DNA of 64,000 nucleotides from Halorhabdus tiamatea SARL4B (GCF_000470655.1 NC_021921.1:1860001-1924000), one strand, 5' to 3'. Counted from the stretch's first letter, positions 16,379-25,154 are shown. The notes: generated from the sequence alone by a model not told the origin. Program-made: numbers and translations.

Positions 16379-17765
16379 CAGAATGAGGCGAGAATGCCCC
16401 TTCCTCAAGGAGCGAGTATTGCGAGTGAGTAGGGAGGGGATGAATCGCCGCACAAGATACAAACCATTAAGTAAATATATCAACAATCAATAGACTGCGA
16501 TGGAGTACAGTCACCGTTACCCTGCATACCCGACACAAGAGGTAGCGGCTGAACTGGAACATCATATCGACATTCATCGCCAAGCGTACAACTACACTCT
16601 GTACGAATACGAGAACGTGGATGCCGACGACATCGGCTCCGCGTACAAACACCACTACCGACTTCCCGATTGGAAAGACGAGTTCTCCGTCTTCTCGGAG
16701 GTCAACTCGAAGGCTTTGCAACGAACCGTCACACGGTTCTACGACAACCTCGACGGACTCTCCGAACAGAAAGAGAACGGTCGAACGGTCGGGAAACTCA
16801 ATTGGAAGTCACCGAGAGAGTTCCAAAGTATGACGTTTTCGCAGTCCGGCTTCGAACTCAAAAACACGAGTGGCCGACACGCGACACTCTGGCTCTCCAA
16901 AATCGGTGACATTCCGATTCGCTATCACCGGGAGATCCCTGACGAAGCGGATATCAAAGAAGTCACGGTCAAGAAGGAGACAACCGGTGACTGGTTCGTC
17001 TCGTTCGGACTGGAAACCGACGAAACTGACCTACCCGAGAAGCCCGACGTGGATTCACTGAACGTGAACAATAGCGTCGGGATTGACCTCGGCATCCTGA
17101 ACTACATCCACACCTCGAACGGTAAAACCGTGGACTGGCTCGACCTCGAAGACGAATACGAGCGTCTGCGCCGTGAACAACGCAAGTTGTCGCACAAGGA
17201 GCAAGGGTCGAATAACTACGAGAAACAACGCCGGGAAGTGGCGAAGGTCAAGCGTCACATCCGGCGGAAGGTGCTGGACTACCAGCACAAGATTACGACA
17301 TGGCTTGTCCGCGAATACGACGCCGTATTCGTCGAGGACTTGAACGTGAAGGGGATGCTGAAACAGTCGCATAATGCTCAGAACAAGCAGGATGCGGCGT
17401 GGCGACAGTTCATCACCCTTCTCGAATACAAGGCTGGCCTGTATGGCTGTCACGTCAAGCAGGTTGAAGCACGAGGGACGACGACGGAATGTGCGTCGTG
17501 CGGTGTGGAGACTGCGAAGCCGATTTGGGTTCGGGAGCACTCTTGCCCGAGTTGTGGGTTCGAGTGTGACCGGGATGCGAATGCGGCGATGAACGTACTG
17601 CAACGCGGTTTTTCTGAACTAGGGCTGGAATGGCCCGAATCCACGTCTGTGGAGACTGCGCTCCCTACGGACACCACTTCGGTGTCTGCAAAGCGCGTCA
17701 TCGAAACAGGAAGCCCCACCCTCAACGAAGCCACAACAGTGGCTGAGTAGGGTGGGGTAGTTCAC
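16379..17765 (+). mobile_element. IS200/IS605-family element, IS1341 group (tnpB only)
   Basis: The element is about 1.39 kb. Its left end follows the pentamer TTTAC (16374-16378), the kind of target used by this family, and its right end finishes at TTCAC (17761-17765). Subterminal hairpins mirror each other: CCCCTTCCT (16398-16406) pairs with AGGGAGGGG (16432-16440) on the left, and CCCCACCCT (17714-17722) with AGGGTGGGG (17749-17757) on the right. There is no terminal inverted repeat and no target duplication, as expected. No tnpA transposase is present, so it depends on a transposase elsewhere. Exact ends are inferred from these hairpins and target-like motifs. Confidence 0.75.
16500..17750 (+). 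CDS. tnpB: TnpB RNA-guided nuclease of IS1341-type element
   Basis: The 416-residue protein has an intact RuvC-like nuclease: Asp in VGIDLGILNYIH (near 194), Glu in VFVEDLNVKG (near 279) and Asp in CDRDANAAMNV (near 359). The Cys4 zinc ribbon CASCGVETAKPIW...CPSCGF (near 328-350) sits before the last motif. TnpB proteins use a transposon-derived RNA to cut DNA at the empty donor site. The C-terminus lies inside the right-end hairpin region, which would also encode the guide RNA. The frame is full length with no stops. A TATA-like stretch (16466-16480) precedes the ATG at 16500. Confidence 0.92.
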   Translation: MEYSHRYPAYPTQEVAAELEHHIDIHRQAYNYTLYEYENVDADDIGSAYKHHYRLPDWKDEFSVFSEVNSKALQRTVTRFYDNLDGLSEQKENGRTVGKLNWKSPREFQSMTFSQSGFELKNTSGRHATLWLSKIGDIPIRYHREIPDEADIKEVTVKKETTGDWFVSFGLETDETDLPEKPDVDSLNVNNSVGIDLGILNYIHTSNGKTVDWLDLEDEYERLRREQRKLSHKEQGSNNYEKQRREVAKVKRHIRRKVLDYQHKITTWLVREYDAVFVEDLNVKGMLKQSHNAQNKQDAAWRQFITLLEYKAGLYGCHVKQVEARGTTTECASCGVETAKPIWVREHSCPSCGFECDRDANAAMNVLQRGFSELGLEWPESTSVETALPTDTTSVSAKRVIETGSPTLNEATTVAE

Positions 17766-17785
17766 GCGGTCGTGAGTACCTTCCT
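17640..17785 (+). ncRNA. Predicted omega RNA (TnpB guide RNA) at the element's right end
   Basis: In this family the guide RNA overlaps the tnpB 3' end and runs past the right end into flanking DNA. Here a nested hairpin is visible: outer stem 17714-17722/17749-17757 and inner stem GCCAC/GTGGC (17730-17734/17739-17743) with loop AACA. The element then ends at 17765, and the guide would be the flank beginning GCGGTCGTGAGTACC. The limits given are approximate; the stem is seen directly and the role is inferred from the family. Confidence 0.55.
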
Positions 17786-17834
17786 CGGCGCGGCGGCGAT
17801 TTTCGCCCTGTGGCAGAGCCTCATGCTGGTGTAG
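17763..17834 (+). pseudogene. ZIP-type metal transporter, 3' remnant
   Basis: Immediately after the IS right end, a frame reads HAVVSTFLGAAAIFALWQSL and ends at TAG (17832-17834). It looks like the last transmembrane helix of the ZIP protein whose 5' part ends at 16378. Joining the two sides does not restore a full-length ZIP, so internal sequence has been lost. Confidence 0.5.
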
Positions 17835-17885
17835 GGCCGACCACCCGAGTCGGTGCGACCGTTTCGTATGCGAACGCATCCTGTC

Positions 17886-17970
17886 GCCTGTTCGACGGCA
17901 GGGGACCCCCGCCTGTCCGATGGCAGGGGACCCCCGCCTGTCCGATGGCAGGGGACCCTCGCCTGTTCGA
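17886..17970. repeat. 25-bp tandem repeat, about 3.4 copies
   Basis: Units starting GCCTGT at 17886, 17911, 17936 and 17961 share the pattern GCCTGTYCGAYGGCAGGGGA followed by CCCYC. Copies 2 and 3 differ at one base. There are no unique spacers, so this is a minisatellite rather than a CRISPR. The rest of the 400-bp gap up to the MFS gene (17971-18234) shows no gene. Confidence 0.85.
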
Positions 17971-18234
17971 CCCGGCGAGACGTCGCTTCGGCGATAAACA
18001 ATCGTGGGAGTTGCGGCAATCGTTGCCGTTTTCCGGGCCCGACGACGACTCGGCAGTAATGAGCGCCCACGGCGAGTGTCGTCGGACGACGAGCCCTCGG
18101 AGGGAAGCCGACCGGCCGTTCGGACACCGCATGTCGAGCCGACCCAAGAGGACGTGGGGCGCAGCCGATCGAACGGGGGTGTGACCGGGAATGAGAGCCA
18201 CTCGACCGGTCGAATCCGTCGGGAGTGGACGGCG

Positions 18235-19485
18235 ATGACCGAGCGCGCTCAGTCGGGGCGGGGATTGATCCTGCTGAGCGTGGCCGCCGGGTGGCTGTTC
18301 GCCCAGGGGTTGCGATTCGTCCTGCCGGGGATTCTGCCGACGATCACGGCGTCGTTCCCGTCCACGAGTGATACCCAGGCCGGGATCGCCGTCACGGTGC
18401 TGTGGGCGACGTACGGCGTCGTGCAGTTTCCCGCCGGCATCGCGGCCGACCGGATCGGCGAAGCGCGGGTGCTGACGGCGAGTTTGCTCCTGGGAGCGGC
18501 GAGTCTGCTCGCGTTCACGTTCACCCCGGTGTTCGGGCTGTTCGTCGTCGCGACCGGACTGTTCGGTGCGGCGACCGGCCTCTACGGTCCGCCGCGGGGG
18601 ACCTTGCTCGCCCGCGTCTTCGCCGATCGAGCCGACCGGGCGATCGGACTCACACTCGCGGCCGGCAGCCTCGGGGCGGCCGTCCTGCCGGCGATCGCGT
18701 CGCTCGTGGTCGACGGATTCGGCTGGCGGGCGACGCTCGGGCTCGCGGCCCCCGGTTTCGCCCTGGCCGGCGTCGCGGTCTATCTCACGGCCGGGCGTGC
18801 CGAGAGCGGCGAGAGAAACGAGACGCCCGATCTCGACGACAACAGTGACGCTACGGACAGTTCAACCGTCACACAGTCGATCGGATCGTCGCTGTGGGTC
18901 GCCGCGAAATCGATCTGGAATCCCCAGGCGGGGCTGGCGACGCTCGCGGCGATCGTGATGTACTTCGGCTATCAGGGGATCACCGCCCTCGTCACCACGT
19001 ATCTCGTCGATCACAAGGGCTTCGTCCAGGCCGAGGCCGGCGTGCTGTTCGGTGGCCTGTTTCTCGTGGGCGCACTCTCCCAGTGGCTGGCCGGCCGGAT
19101 CGCCACGAACCGCCGGTCTGCGCGGGTGTTGGCCGCGATCGCCGCCGTGAGCGTCCTGCCGCTCGTTGGGCTCGTGGTCTTCGATCACCGCCTGCTCGTC
19201 GCGGCGAGCGTGCTCCTGATCGGCGTCCGGATGGGCTTTGCACCCGTCTCGAACGCGTTCATCATCCGGTGTCTCCCGCCCGACGTCGAGGGGACCGCCT
19301 GGGGTGTCGTCCGGACAGCCCTGTTCGTCGTGAGTTCGCTCGCCTCGACCATGGTCGGCGTGCTCGCCGACGCCGGCCAGTTCGACGGCGCGATCCTGGG
19401 GCTCGCGGGACTCACCGGCGTGGCCGCGATGCTCTATCTCGGGCTGCCGTCGTGTCAGGCTCGCCGCCTGCTCGATCGCGTCTAG
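18235..19485 (+). CDS. Major facilitator superfamily transporter
   Basis: The 416-residue protein has 12 hydrophobic segments in two groups of six. The two halves are separated by an acidic loop around residues 185-215 (ESGERNETPDLDDNSDATDS). The MFS motif-A-like loop is GIAADRIGEARVLT near 75-88. ATG at 18235 (MTERAQSGRGLILLSVAAGW) is chosen because upstream sequence in this frame is hydrophilic and non-conserved. The substrate is unknown; the halves resemble nitrate/sugar/drug-type MFS proteins only in general form. The gene is single, downstream of a minisatellite. Confidence 0.88.
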   Translation: MTERAQSGRGLILLSVAAGWLFAQGLRFVLPGILPTITASFPSTSDTQAGIAVTVLWATYGVVQFPAGIAADRIGEARVLTASLLLGAASLLAFTFTPVFGLFVVATGLFGAATGLYGPPRGTLLARVFADRADRAIGLTLAAGSLGAAVLPAIASLVVDGFGWRATLGLAAPGFALAGVAVYLTAGRAESGERNETPDLDDNSDATDSSTVTQSIGSSLWVAAKSIWNPQAGLATLAAIVMYFGYQGITALVTTYLVDHKGFVQAEAGVLFGGLFLVGALSQWLAGRIATNRRSARVLAAIAAVSVLPLVGLVVFDHRLLVAASVLLIGVRMGFAPVSNAFIIRCLPPDVEGTAWGVVRTALFVVSSLASTMVGVLADAGQFDGAILGLAGLTGVAAMLYLGLPSCQARRLLDRV

Positions 19486-19705
19486 TGGAACTCCACCGCG
19501 ACGCTCTCGTCGTAGCAAACGGCGGGAGCTCACCCGTGGGTCGCTGACGTGGGTCCACTCTGTCGAGGGGGACGACCGACTCGCCGTCTTCGAATGCGTG
19601 TCGCGAGCCCCGAAAAGCGACTTGGCGTCGACCGTGACACCGGTGCGGTGAATCGAGGTGGCCGAGCGATGAATCGTGGCGGCTGAAAAAAGGGCGGCGA
19701 CGCGT

Positions 19706-21676
19706 TCAGTCGTCGGCCGGCGTCGCGCCGCTGGCGTCGTCGTACTGCATCTTCGTGTGGGCCAACTTGCCACCGTCGGCGAGGATCTCGCGCTCGCGTT
19801 CGGAGGCGTCGAGCGTCGCCGTGGCTTCCCACTCGTCGTTGACCCGGACCGTGAACTCCTCGGCACCGGACCGGACCGCAGCGGCGACGTCCTCGACGAT
19901 CTCGACGTCGTCGCCCTGGTCGATCTGCTCGTAGGTGTCCTCGTCGATCTCCAAGGGGAGGAGCCCGAAGTTGAACAGGTTCGCCTTGTGGATCCGGGCG
20001 AAGCTCCGGGCGAGGACGCCCTCGACGCCGAGGTACATCGGGCAGAGGGCGGCGTGCTCACGCGAGGAGCCCTGGCCGTAGTTCTCGCCGGCGACGAGGA
20101 ACCCGCCGTCGGCCTCCAGCGCGCGGTCCGCGAAGTCCTCGTCGACGCGCGAGAGGGTGAACTCCGAGAGCTTCGGAATGTTCGACCGGTACATCAGGAT
20201 GTCCTGGGTCGCCGGGATGATGTGGTCGGTCGTGATGTTGTCGCCCATCTTGAGCAGGGCCGAGCCTTCGAGTCGCTCGTCCATCGGGTCCTTCAGCGGC
20301 ACCTCGCCGATGTTAGGCCCCTTGATGAGTTCGTCGTCGACCGCGTTCTCGGGCTCGATGATGTCCGTGTCCGCACCGTAGTACTCATCTGGCAGTTCGA
20401 ATCCGGGGACATCCATGTCGAGTTCGTCGGCCAGGTCGCGCGGGTCGACGATCTCGCCGGCGATGGCCGACGCCGTCGCGACTTCGGGCGAGCAGAGATA
20501 GACCTTGTCGTCCTCCAGGCCCGACCGGCCTTCGAAGTTGCGGTTGAACGTCCGCAGGCTGACCGAATCGCTCGCGGGCACGTGGCCGATACCGATACAG
20601 GCCCCACAGGTCGACTCGGAGAAGTTGACGCCGGCGGCCATCATCTCGGAGGCCCAGCCCTCGCGGGCGAGCATCTCGGAGGCCTGCTTCGAGCCGGGTG
20701 CGACGATCATCTCCGTGGTCGGGTCGATCTCGCGGCCCTCGAGCATCTTCGCCGCGGGCAGGATGTCCTCGTAGGCCCCGTTGGTACACGAGCCGATGAT
20801 GACCTGCTCGACGTCCTCGCCCGCGACCTCACGGACCGGGACGATGTTGTCGGGCATCGACGGCGTCGCGATCAGCGGTTCGAGATCCGAGAGGTCGACG
20901 ACGATCTGGTCGGCGTACTCGGCGTCCTCGTCCGGCCCGATCTCGACGTAGTCCTCGCCGCGGCCGAGACGTTCCAGGTAGTCTTTGGTCTCCCCGTCGG
21001 TCGGGAAGATCGACGTCGTCGCGCCGAGTTCGGTCCCCATGTTGGTGATCGTCGTCCGCTCGGGGACCGTCAGCGACTCGACGCCCGGCCCGGAGAACTC
21101 CAGGACCTTGCCGACGCCGCCCTTGACGGTGAGCCGCCGGAGGAGTTCGAGGATGACGTCCTTGGCGGTCGCCCACTCGGGCAACTCGCCCTCTAAGCGG
21201 ACGTTGACGATCTCGGGCATCTCGATGTAGTAGGCTCCGCCACCCATCGCAACCGCGAGGTCGAGCCCGCCCGCACCGATCGCGAGTTCGCCCAGCCCGC
21301 CGGGCGTCGGCGTGTGACTGTCCGAGCCGAGCATCGTCTTGCCGGGTTTCGCGAAGTGCTCCTTGTGGACCTGGTGGCAGATGCCGTTCCCCGGCCGCGA
21401 GAAGTACGCGCCGTACTTCCCGGCCGCAGACCGCAGGAATCGGTGGTCGTCGGTGTTCTTAAAGTCGAACTGATAGGTCTGGTGGTCACAGTACTGGGCG
21501 GCAAGCTCGGTCTGGGCCTCCTCGAGTTCGAGCGCCTCGAACTGGAGCCAGACGAGCGTCCCCGTCGTGTCCTGTGTGAGTGCCTGATCGATCTCGATTC
21601 CGATCTCCTCGCCGGGGGTGAGTTCCCCGTCGACGAGATGATCGTCGAGAATCTTCTCTGTGAGCGTCTGTCCCAT
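19706..21676 (-). CDS. acn: Aconitate hydratase
   Basis: The 656-residue enzyme of the TCA cycle interconverts citrate and isocitrate. The [4Fe-4S] ligands are visible: Cys in GSCTNGAYED near 312 and the pair in STCGACIGIGH near 375. Substrate-site segments LGSDSHTPTPGGLGELAIGA (near 105) and AGENYGQGSSREHAAL (near 535) are intact, and the C-terminal swivel domain follows. ATG at 21674-21676 gives MGQTLTEKILDDHLVDG; the frame extends further but through unrelated sequence. Length fits the single-chain aconitases found in haloarchaea. It is divergent from dut, with about 220 bp between the starts. Confidence 0.95.
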   Translation of the reverse strand: MGQTLTEKILDDHLVDGELTPGEEIGIEIDQALTQDTTGTLVWLQFEALELEEAQTELAAQYCDHQTYQFDFKNTDDHRFLRSAAGKYGAYFSRPGNGICHQVHKEHFAKPGKTMLGSDSHTPTPGGLGELAIGAGGLDLAVAMGGGAYYIEMPEIVNVRLEGELPEWATAKDVILELLRRLTVKGGVGKVLEFSGPGVESLTVPERTTITNMGTELGATTSIFPTDGETKDYLERLGRGEDYVEIGPDEDAEYADQIVVDLSDLEPLIATPSMPDNIVPVREVAGEDVEQVIIGSCTNGAYEDILPAAKMLEGREIDPTTEMIVAPGSKQASEMLAREGWASEMMAAGVNFSESTCGACIGIGHVPASDSVSLRTFNRNFEGRSGLEDDKVYLCSPEVATASAIAGEIVDPRDLADELDMDVPGFELPDEYYGADTDIIEPENAVDDELIKGPNIGEVPLKDPMDERLEGSALLKMGDNITTDHIIPATQDILMYRSNIPKLSEFTLSRVDEDFADRALEADGGFLVAGENYGQGSSREHAALCPMYLGVEGVLARSFARIHKANLFNFGLLPLEIDEDTYEQIDQGDDVEIVEDVAAAVRSGAEEFTVRVNDEWEATATLDASEREREILADGGKLAHTKMQYDDASGATPADD

Positions 21677-21899
21677 ATCGTTCGGAAACAGGCCACGCAT
21701 GGACATAAATCCCCTGTGTTGACGCGAATACTGCGGGTTCGCCCTCTGGCGGTTTTCGAGACGTGGGTGATCGACCATGTAGATCGAGTGCCGTGGTGCG
21801 ATCGCGTCTCCAGGGCGCTGGGGTCCGACGCGTCCCCGGTGTGTGCTTTGGCGTCCCGGCCCGGAACGTTCTTTGCCGTCGTGGGCGATCCCCGAGACG

Positions 21900-22364
21900 A
21901 TGTTCAAGAGTGGTCGCTTCATCGCCGCACAGCTCGAGGACCTTCGGGACGACCAGGTCCAGCCCAACGGCGTCGACCTGACGCTCGAGGCCGTCTTCGA
22001 ACAGACCTCGGCTGGCCGCATTGGCCGAGACGGCAAGACCGTCGGCGAGCGCGAGCCGATCGACGCCGAAGACGGGTGGTATCGCCTCCCCCCGGGCGGG
22101 TACGTCGTCCGGTACGCCGAGACCGTCCGGATCCCGGAGGATCACGTCGGTTTTCTGCTCCCGCGGTCGTCGCTGTTGCGCAACTCCTGCATGCTCGACA
22201 CCGCCGTCTGGGACGCCGGCTACGAGGGCCGTGGCGAGGGACTGCTGGAAGTCCACCACGAGATCGAACTCGAAGCCGGCGCGCGCATCGCCCAGCTCGT
22301 GCTGGCCGACGCCGCCCACTCGGGTACCTACGAAGGCGACTACCAGGGCGAACACGTCGCCTGA
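21900..22364 (+). CDS. dut: dUTPase / Dcd-like nucleotidohydrolase
   Basis: The 154-residue protein belongs to the trimeric dUTPase/dCTP deaminase fold. Typical motifs are RFIAAQLEDLRDDQVQPNGVDLTLE near the start, the GFLLPRSSLLRN substrate/phosphate motif near 88-99, DAGYEGRGEGLLEVHH near 108 and ARIAQLVL near 131. It hydrolyses dUTP to dUMP, keeping uracil out of DNA and supplying thymidylate synthesis. Whether deamination of dCTP also occurs cannot be told by eye. ATG at 21900 (MFKSGRFIAAQ) is the canonical start. Confidence 0.88.
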   Translation: MFKSGRFIAAQLEDLRDDQVQPNGVDLTLEAVFEQTSAGRIGRDGKTVGEREPIDAEDGWYRLPPGGYVVRYAETVRIPEDHVGFLLPRSSLLRNSCMLDTAVWDAGYEGRGEGLLEVHHEIELEAGARIAQLVLADAAHSGTYEGDYQGEHVA

Positions 22365-22665
22365 GCCGGGCTGTCGTGCCCACTGGCGTATATAGTGCAT
22401 GAATATACAAGTACCACCATTATGCCCCAGGCCGTAGCACTCACTTCTACGGTGTCGGCACGGTTCGCGATCGACCGGAGCTAGTGCCTCTGACATATTC
22501 ACCCGCTCCGGCAATCGACACCGTCTGGGAAAGGGGGGTACCCTGAAGCGGTCCTACCCTTCCGGAATGATGATTACTCAGCGACTGTCAACGAGTACGC
22601 GACATGTCGAACCAGACCTTTTATGTCTCATAGATACGACTGGCCGACACGAGAAGGGGCCCCGA
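22365..22665. other. Gene-free stretch between dut and the disrupted HTH-10 gene
   Basis: No coding frame with credible composition is seen. Two AT-rich features stand out: an interrupted inverted repeat GTATAT (22388-22393)/ATATAC (22403-22408), and a CTTTTATG TATA-like box at about 22617-22624, roughly 45 bp upstream of the HTH-10 gene's ATG. Confidence 0.5.
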
Positions 22666-22784
22666 ATGATCGCCTGTTGTACCTTCGACGTCGACCTGCT
22701 GGGACCGACGTTCGATCGGCACCCCGAGTGTGCGGTCGACGTCGAGGGGATCGACGCCGGGCAGTCGGTCCCGTTACGGCTGGT
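22666..22784 (+). pseudogene. HTH-10 (bat-type) regulator, 5' part, interrupted by IS66
   Basis: ATG at 22666 opens MIACCTFDVDLLGPTFD, and the frame continues in phase up to the 8-bp target CGGCTGGT (22777-22784), where the IS begins. Within the IS the frame stops at 22806. Removing the IS and one copy of the target joins RLV to FWAHGVDDD in frame and restores one continuous regulator of about 220 residues. Family and function are described with the 3' part. Confidence 0.85.
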
Positions 22785-24389
22785 GTATGTGTTTAGCCCG
22801 AACTGATTTCGATGCTGTCTCATAGGAGGCGCATAAGTTGGGCTGTATGAACTGGCAGCAGAGGTTCGTGATGATCCTCAGGGATGGGCTCCGTCGTGGA
22901 GCCCATCCCGTTGCCTCTGCTGTCTGTACTGGAAGGTGGGATCTTTGAACAGAGATAATCTCACCAAAGAGGAGTTGTTCTCCCGGTTTTTACAACTTGA
23001 ACAACGAGTCGAAGAGGTTGAACAAGAGAACGCACAGCTTCGAGAGAAGTTACAAGAGAAAGACGAGCGGATCGAAGAACTCGAAACACGTCTTCGCAAA
23101 TACGAGAATCCGCACACTCCACCCAGCAAGCGACGGTCGGGGACCGACGAGTCCCCGACCTCGCAAGATGACGAAGACGACGATCTCCGAACTGACGGTG
23201 GCACTCCCGGTCGGAAAGACGGTCACGATCCGGAGTGGCGTTCTACAGCTGATCCCGACGAAGAAATCGAAGTCACCTGTGACCGTTGTCCCGAGTGTGG
23301 CGACCACTTCGACGAGTCGGTGGGCGTCAGCCCCCGACTCGTCGAGGAGATCCCTGATCCGCAGCCCCCAGAGATCACCCGGTACAACCGCCACTACTAC
23401 CAGTGCGATTCCTGTGGAACAGAGACAGTTGCGGCTCACCCCGACTGCCCCGATGAGGGGCAGTTCGGGGTGAACGTCATCGCTCAATCAGCTCTGTCAC
23501 GGTACGATCACCGCCTTCCTTACCGGAAGATCGCTGATCGCTTCGAGCAACTACACGGACTCGAACTCTCGGGTGCATCCGCGTGGCACGCGACCGAGCG
23601 CGCTGCACGCGCCGGTCGCTGTGAGTACGAGCAGATCCGTCAAGAGATTCTGGATGCTGACGTGGTTCACATCGACGAGACAGGCATCAAACGCGACGGT
23701 GAACAGGCATGGATTTGGACGTTTCAGACCGTCCAACATACGTTGTACGCGGTCAGGGAGAGTCGTGGAAGTGATGTTCCCGCGGAAGTCCTCGGCGAGG
23801 ACTTCGCGGGAACGGTGGTCTGTGACGGGTGGACGGCGTACCCAGCTTTCAGCAGCAACCTCCAGCGGTGCTGGGCGCACATTCTTCGAGAGGCTGAAGA
23901 CGCCGCGGAAAAGCAGGCGGAAGGTGAACCGATCTACCAGGCTCTCAGACAGGTATACGTCGCTCTCCAGGCCCGGCTGGAGAGCGACCCAAGTCCTCGT
24001 GAGAGAGCAAACCTCCAGCGTGTGGCGCGAAGAGAGCTTGAATCGCTGATTGACCGGTCAGTACCCGACGGACCAGTGGCAACACTGCTCGGGAAGATCG
24101 AAGGAGGTCTCGACCACTGGCTCACCTTCGTCGGTGAGCCAGCGGTCTCTCCGACAAACAATGCCGCAGAGAACGCGCTTCGGGAGCCAGTAGTTCTCCG
24201 GAAAATCATCGGAACGCTCCGTAATGAACGAGGAATGTTCGTTCACGAGACGGTCTTGTCCCTGCTGGCGACGTGGCGCCAGCAGGGACGCAATCCATAC
24301 GAAGAGCTTCGTCGAGTCGTCAGCAACAATGAAATGATCTCACGGGCTCACGCTGTGCCGGCTGTCGAGACCTCGGGGTAAACACGTAC
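22785..24389 (+). mobile_element. IS66-family insertion sequence, 1605 bp, with 8-bp target duplication
   Basis: The ends are defined by imperfect inverted repeats, GTATGTGTTTAGCCCGA at 22785 and its match GTACGTGTTTACCCCGA read inward from 24389 (15 of 17 identical). The target CGGCTGGT is duplicated exactly at 22777-22784 and 24390-24397; 8 bp is the normal duplication size for IS66. It carries one long transposase gene and no tnpA/tnpB accessory ORFs. A strong two-part hairpin (22854-22924) lies just upstream of the transposase start. Confidence 0.92.
22936..24381 (+). CDS. IS66-family transposase
   Basis: The 481-residue transposase starts at GTG 22936, which opens a Leu-zipper-like coiled coil (residues 15-55). 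A Cys-rich segment follows (CDRCPECG near 110 and CDSCG near 150), then the DDE catalytic core: first Asp in VHIDETGIKRDG near 240, second Asp in VVCDGWTAYP near 295 and Glu in NNAAENALREP near 412. The frame is uninterrupted, so the element may be active. It ends 8 bp before the right terminus of the IS. GC content is lower than in neighbouring host genes, consistent with a mobile origin. Confidence 0.93.
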   Translation: MGSLNRDNLTKEELFSRFLQLEQRVEEVEQENAQLREKLQEKDERIEELETRLRKYENPHTPPSKRRSGTDESPTSQDDEDDDLRTDGGTPGRKDGHDPEWRSTADPDEEIEVTCDRCPECGDHFDESVGVSPRLVEEIPDPQPPEITRYNRHYYQCDSCGTETVAAHPDCPDEGQFGVNVIAQSALSRYDHRLPYRKIADRFEQLHGLELSGASAWHATERAARAGRCEYEQIRQEILDADVVHIDETGIKRDGEQAWIWTFQTVQHTLYAVRESRGSDVPAEVLGEDFAGTVVCDGWTAYPAFSSNLQRCWAHILREAEDAAEKQAEGEPIYQALRQVYVALQARLESDPSPRERANLQRVARRELESLIDRSVPDGPVATLLGKIEGGLDHWLTFVGEPAVSPTNNAAENALREPVVLRKIIGTLRNERGMFVHETVLSLLATWRQQGRNPYEELRRVVSNNEMISRAHAVPAVETSG

Positions 24390-24944
24390 CGGCTGGTTTT
24401 CTGGGCGCACGGCGTCGACGACGACACGCTCGAAGCGACGCTGCGGGCTGATCCGACCGTCGCGACGGTGAAGCGCCTGTCCTCGAAGGCGTCCGGGACG
24501 CTGTACCGGTCGACCCACGCGGACCTGCCGACAGTCGCCGTCTACAACGCCGCGATCGAACACGACGTGCTGGTGCTCGCGGGCAGCAGTGACGGGGACG
24601 GCTGGAACGTCCGACTGCGAATCCCCGACCGTGAAGCGCTGTCAGTGTTCTGTGATCGATGTGCACAACTCGGGGTCGACGTCTCGGTGCGGTCGATCAG
24701 AGACCGGAACGAGGCCCCACTCGACGACGAGTTCGGTCTCACGACGTCACAGCGGGAACTCCTTGCGCTCGCGTGGGACCGTGGCTACTTCTCGATTCCA
24801 CGGGACGCGTCGCTGTCGGAACTCGCGGCCGAGCTCGGCATCTCTCAGCAGGCCGCCTCCGAACGCCTACGTCGTGGCCTCCGGACGATGGTCTCGAACA
24901 CCGTCTGTGAGGACGATGTGATCGCGAACTGTCGATCGCCCTGA
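24390..24944 (+). pseudogene. HTH-10 (bat-type) regulator, 3' part
   Basis: This piece resumes in frame after the IS, from the second copy of the target site. It holds the central domain (VDDDTLEATLRADPTVATVK, then NAAIEHDVLVLAGSSDGDGW) and a C-terminal HTH-10 domain, LTTSQRELLALAWDRGYFSI, followed by a SLSELAAELGISQQAASERL helix-turn-helix. These bat-like regulators are abundant in haloarchaea. The gene is split from its start at 22666-22784 by the IS66 copy. It is probably non-functional now, though precise excision would repair it. Confidence 0.88.
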
Positions 24945-25121
24945 CGGGGCAATTGTGCTGGCGCGATACCTCGAAATGTAAACAGCCGGGAGGGCAACTC
25001 AACCCGGGCGAACGCTGACCATCGGCGGGGAGGGAATCGGGAAGGGGGAGACGGCACATGGGGCCGCCGTCGGAGCGTCCGCAGGACGGGTGCTCTTTCA
25101 ACGCGCGAAACTGGTGGGTGG

Positions 25122-25130
25122 CCATTTATA
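25122..25130 (+). promoter_or_regulatory. TATA box of the HalOD1 gene
   Basis: ATTTATATG lies 25-33 bp upstream of the ATG at 25155 in otherwise GC-rich DNA, suggesting a leaderless transcript. The stretch 24945-25121 before it shows no gene. Confidence 0.6.
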
Positions 25131-25154
25131 TGCGAGGCTCCTCCCTTCGAGCAC

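Noticed and set aside
17886-17970. Possible CRISPR array
   Set aside because: Units are directly adjacent with a 25-bp period and no unique spacers, and no cas genes are in the window.
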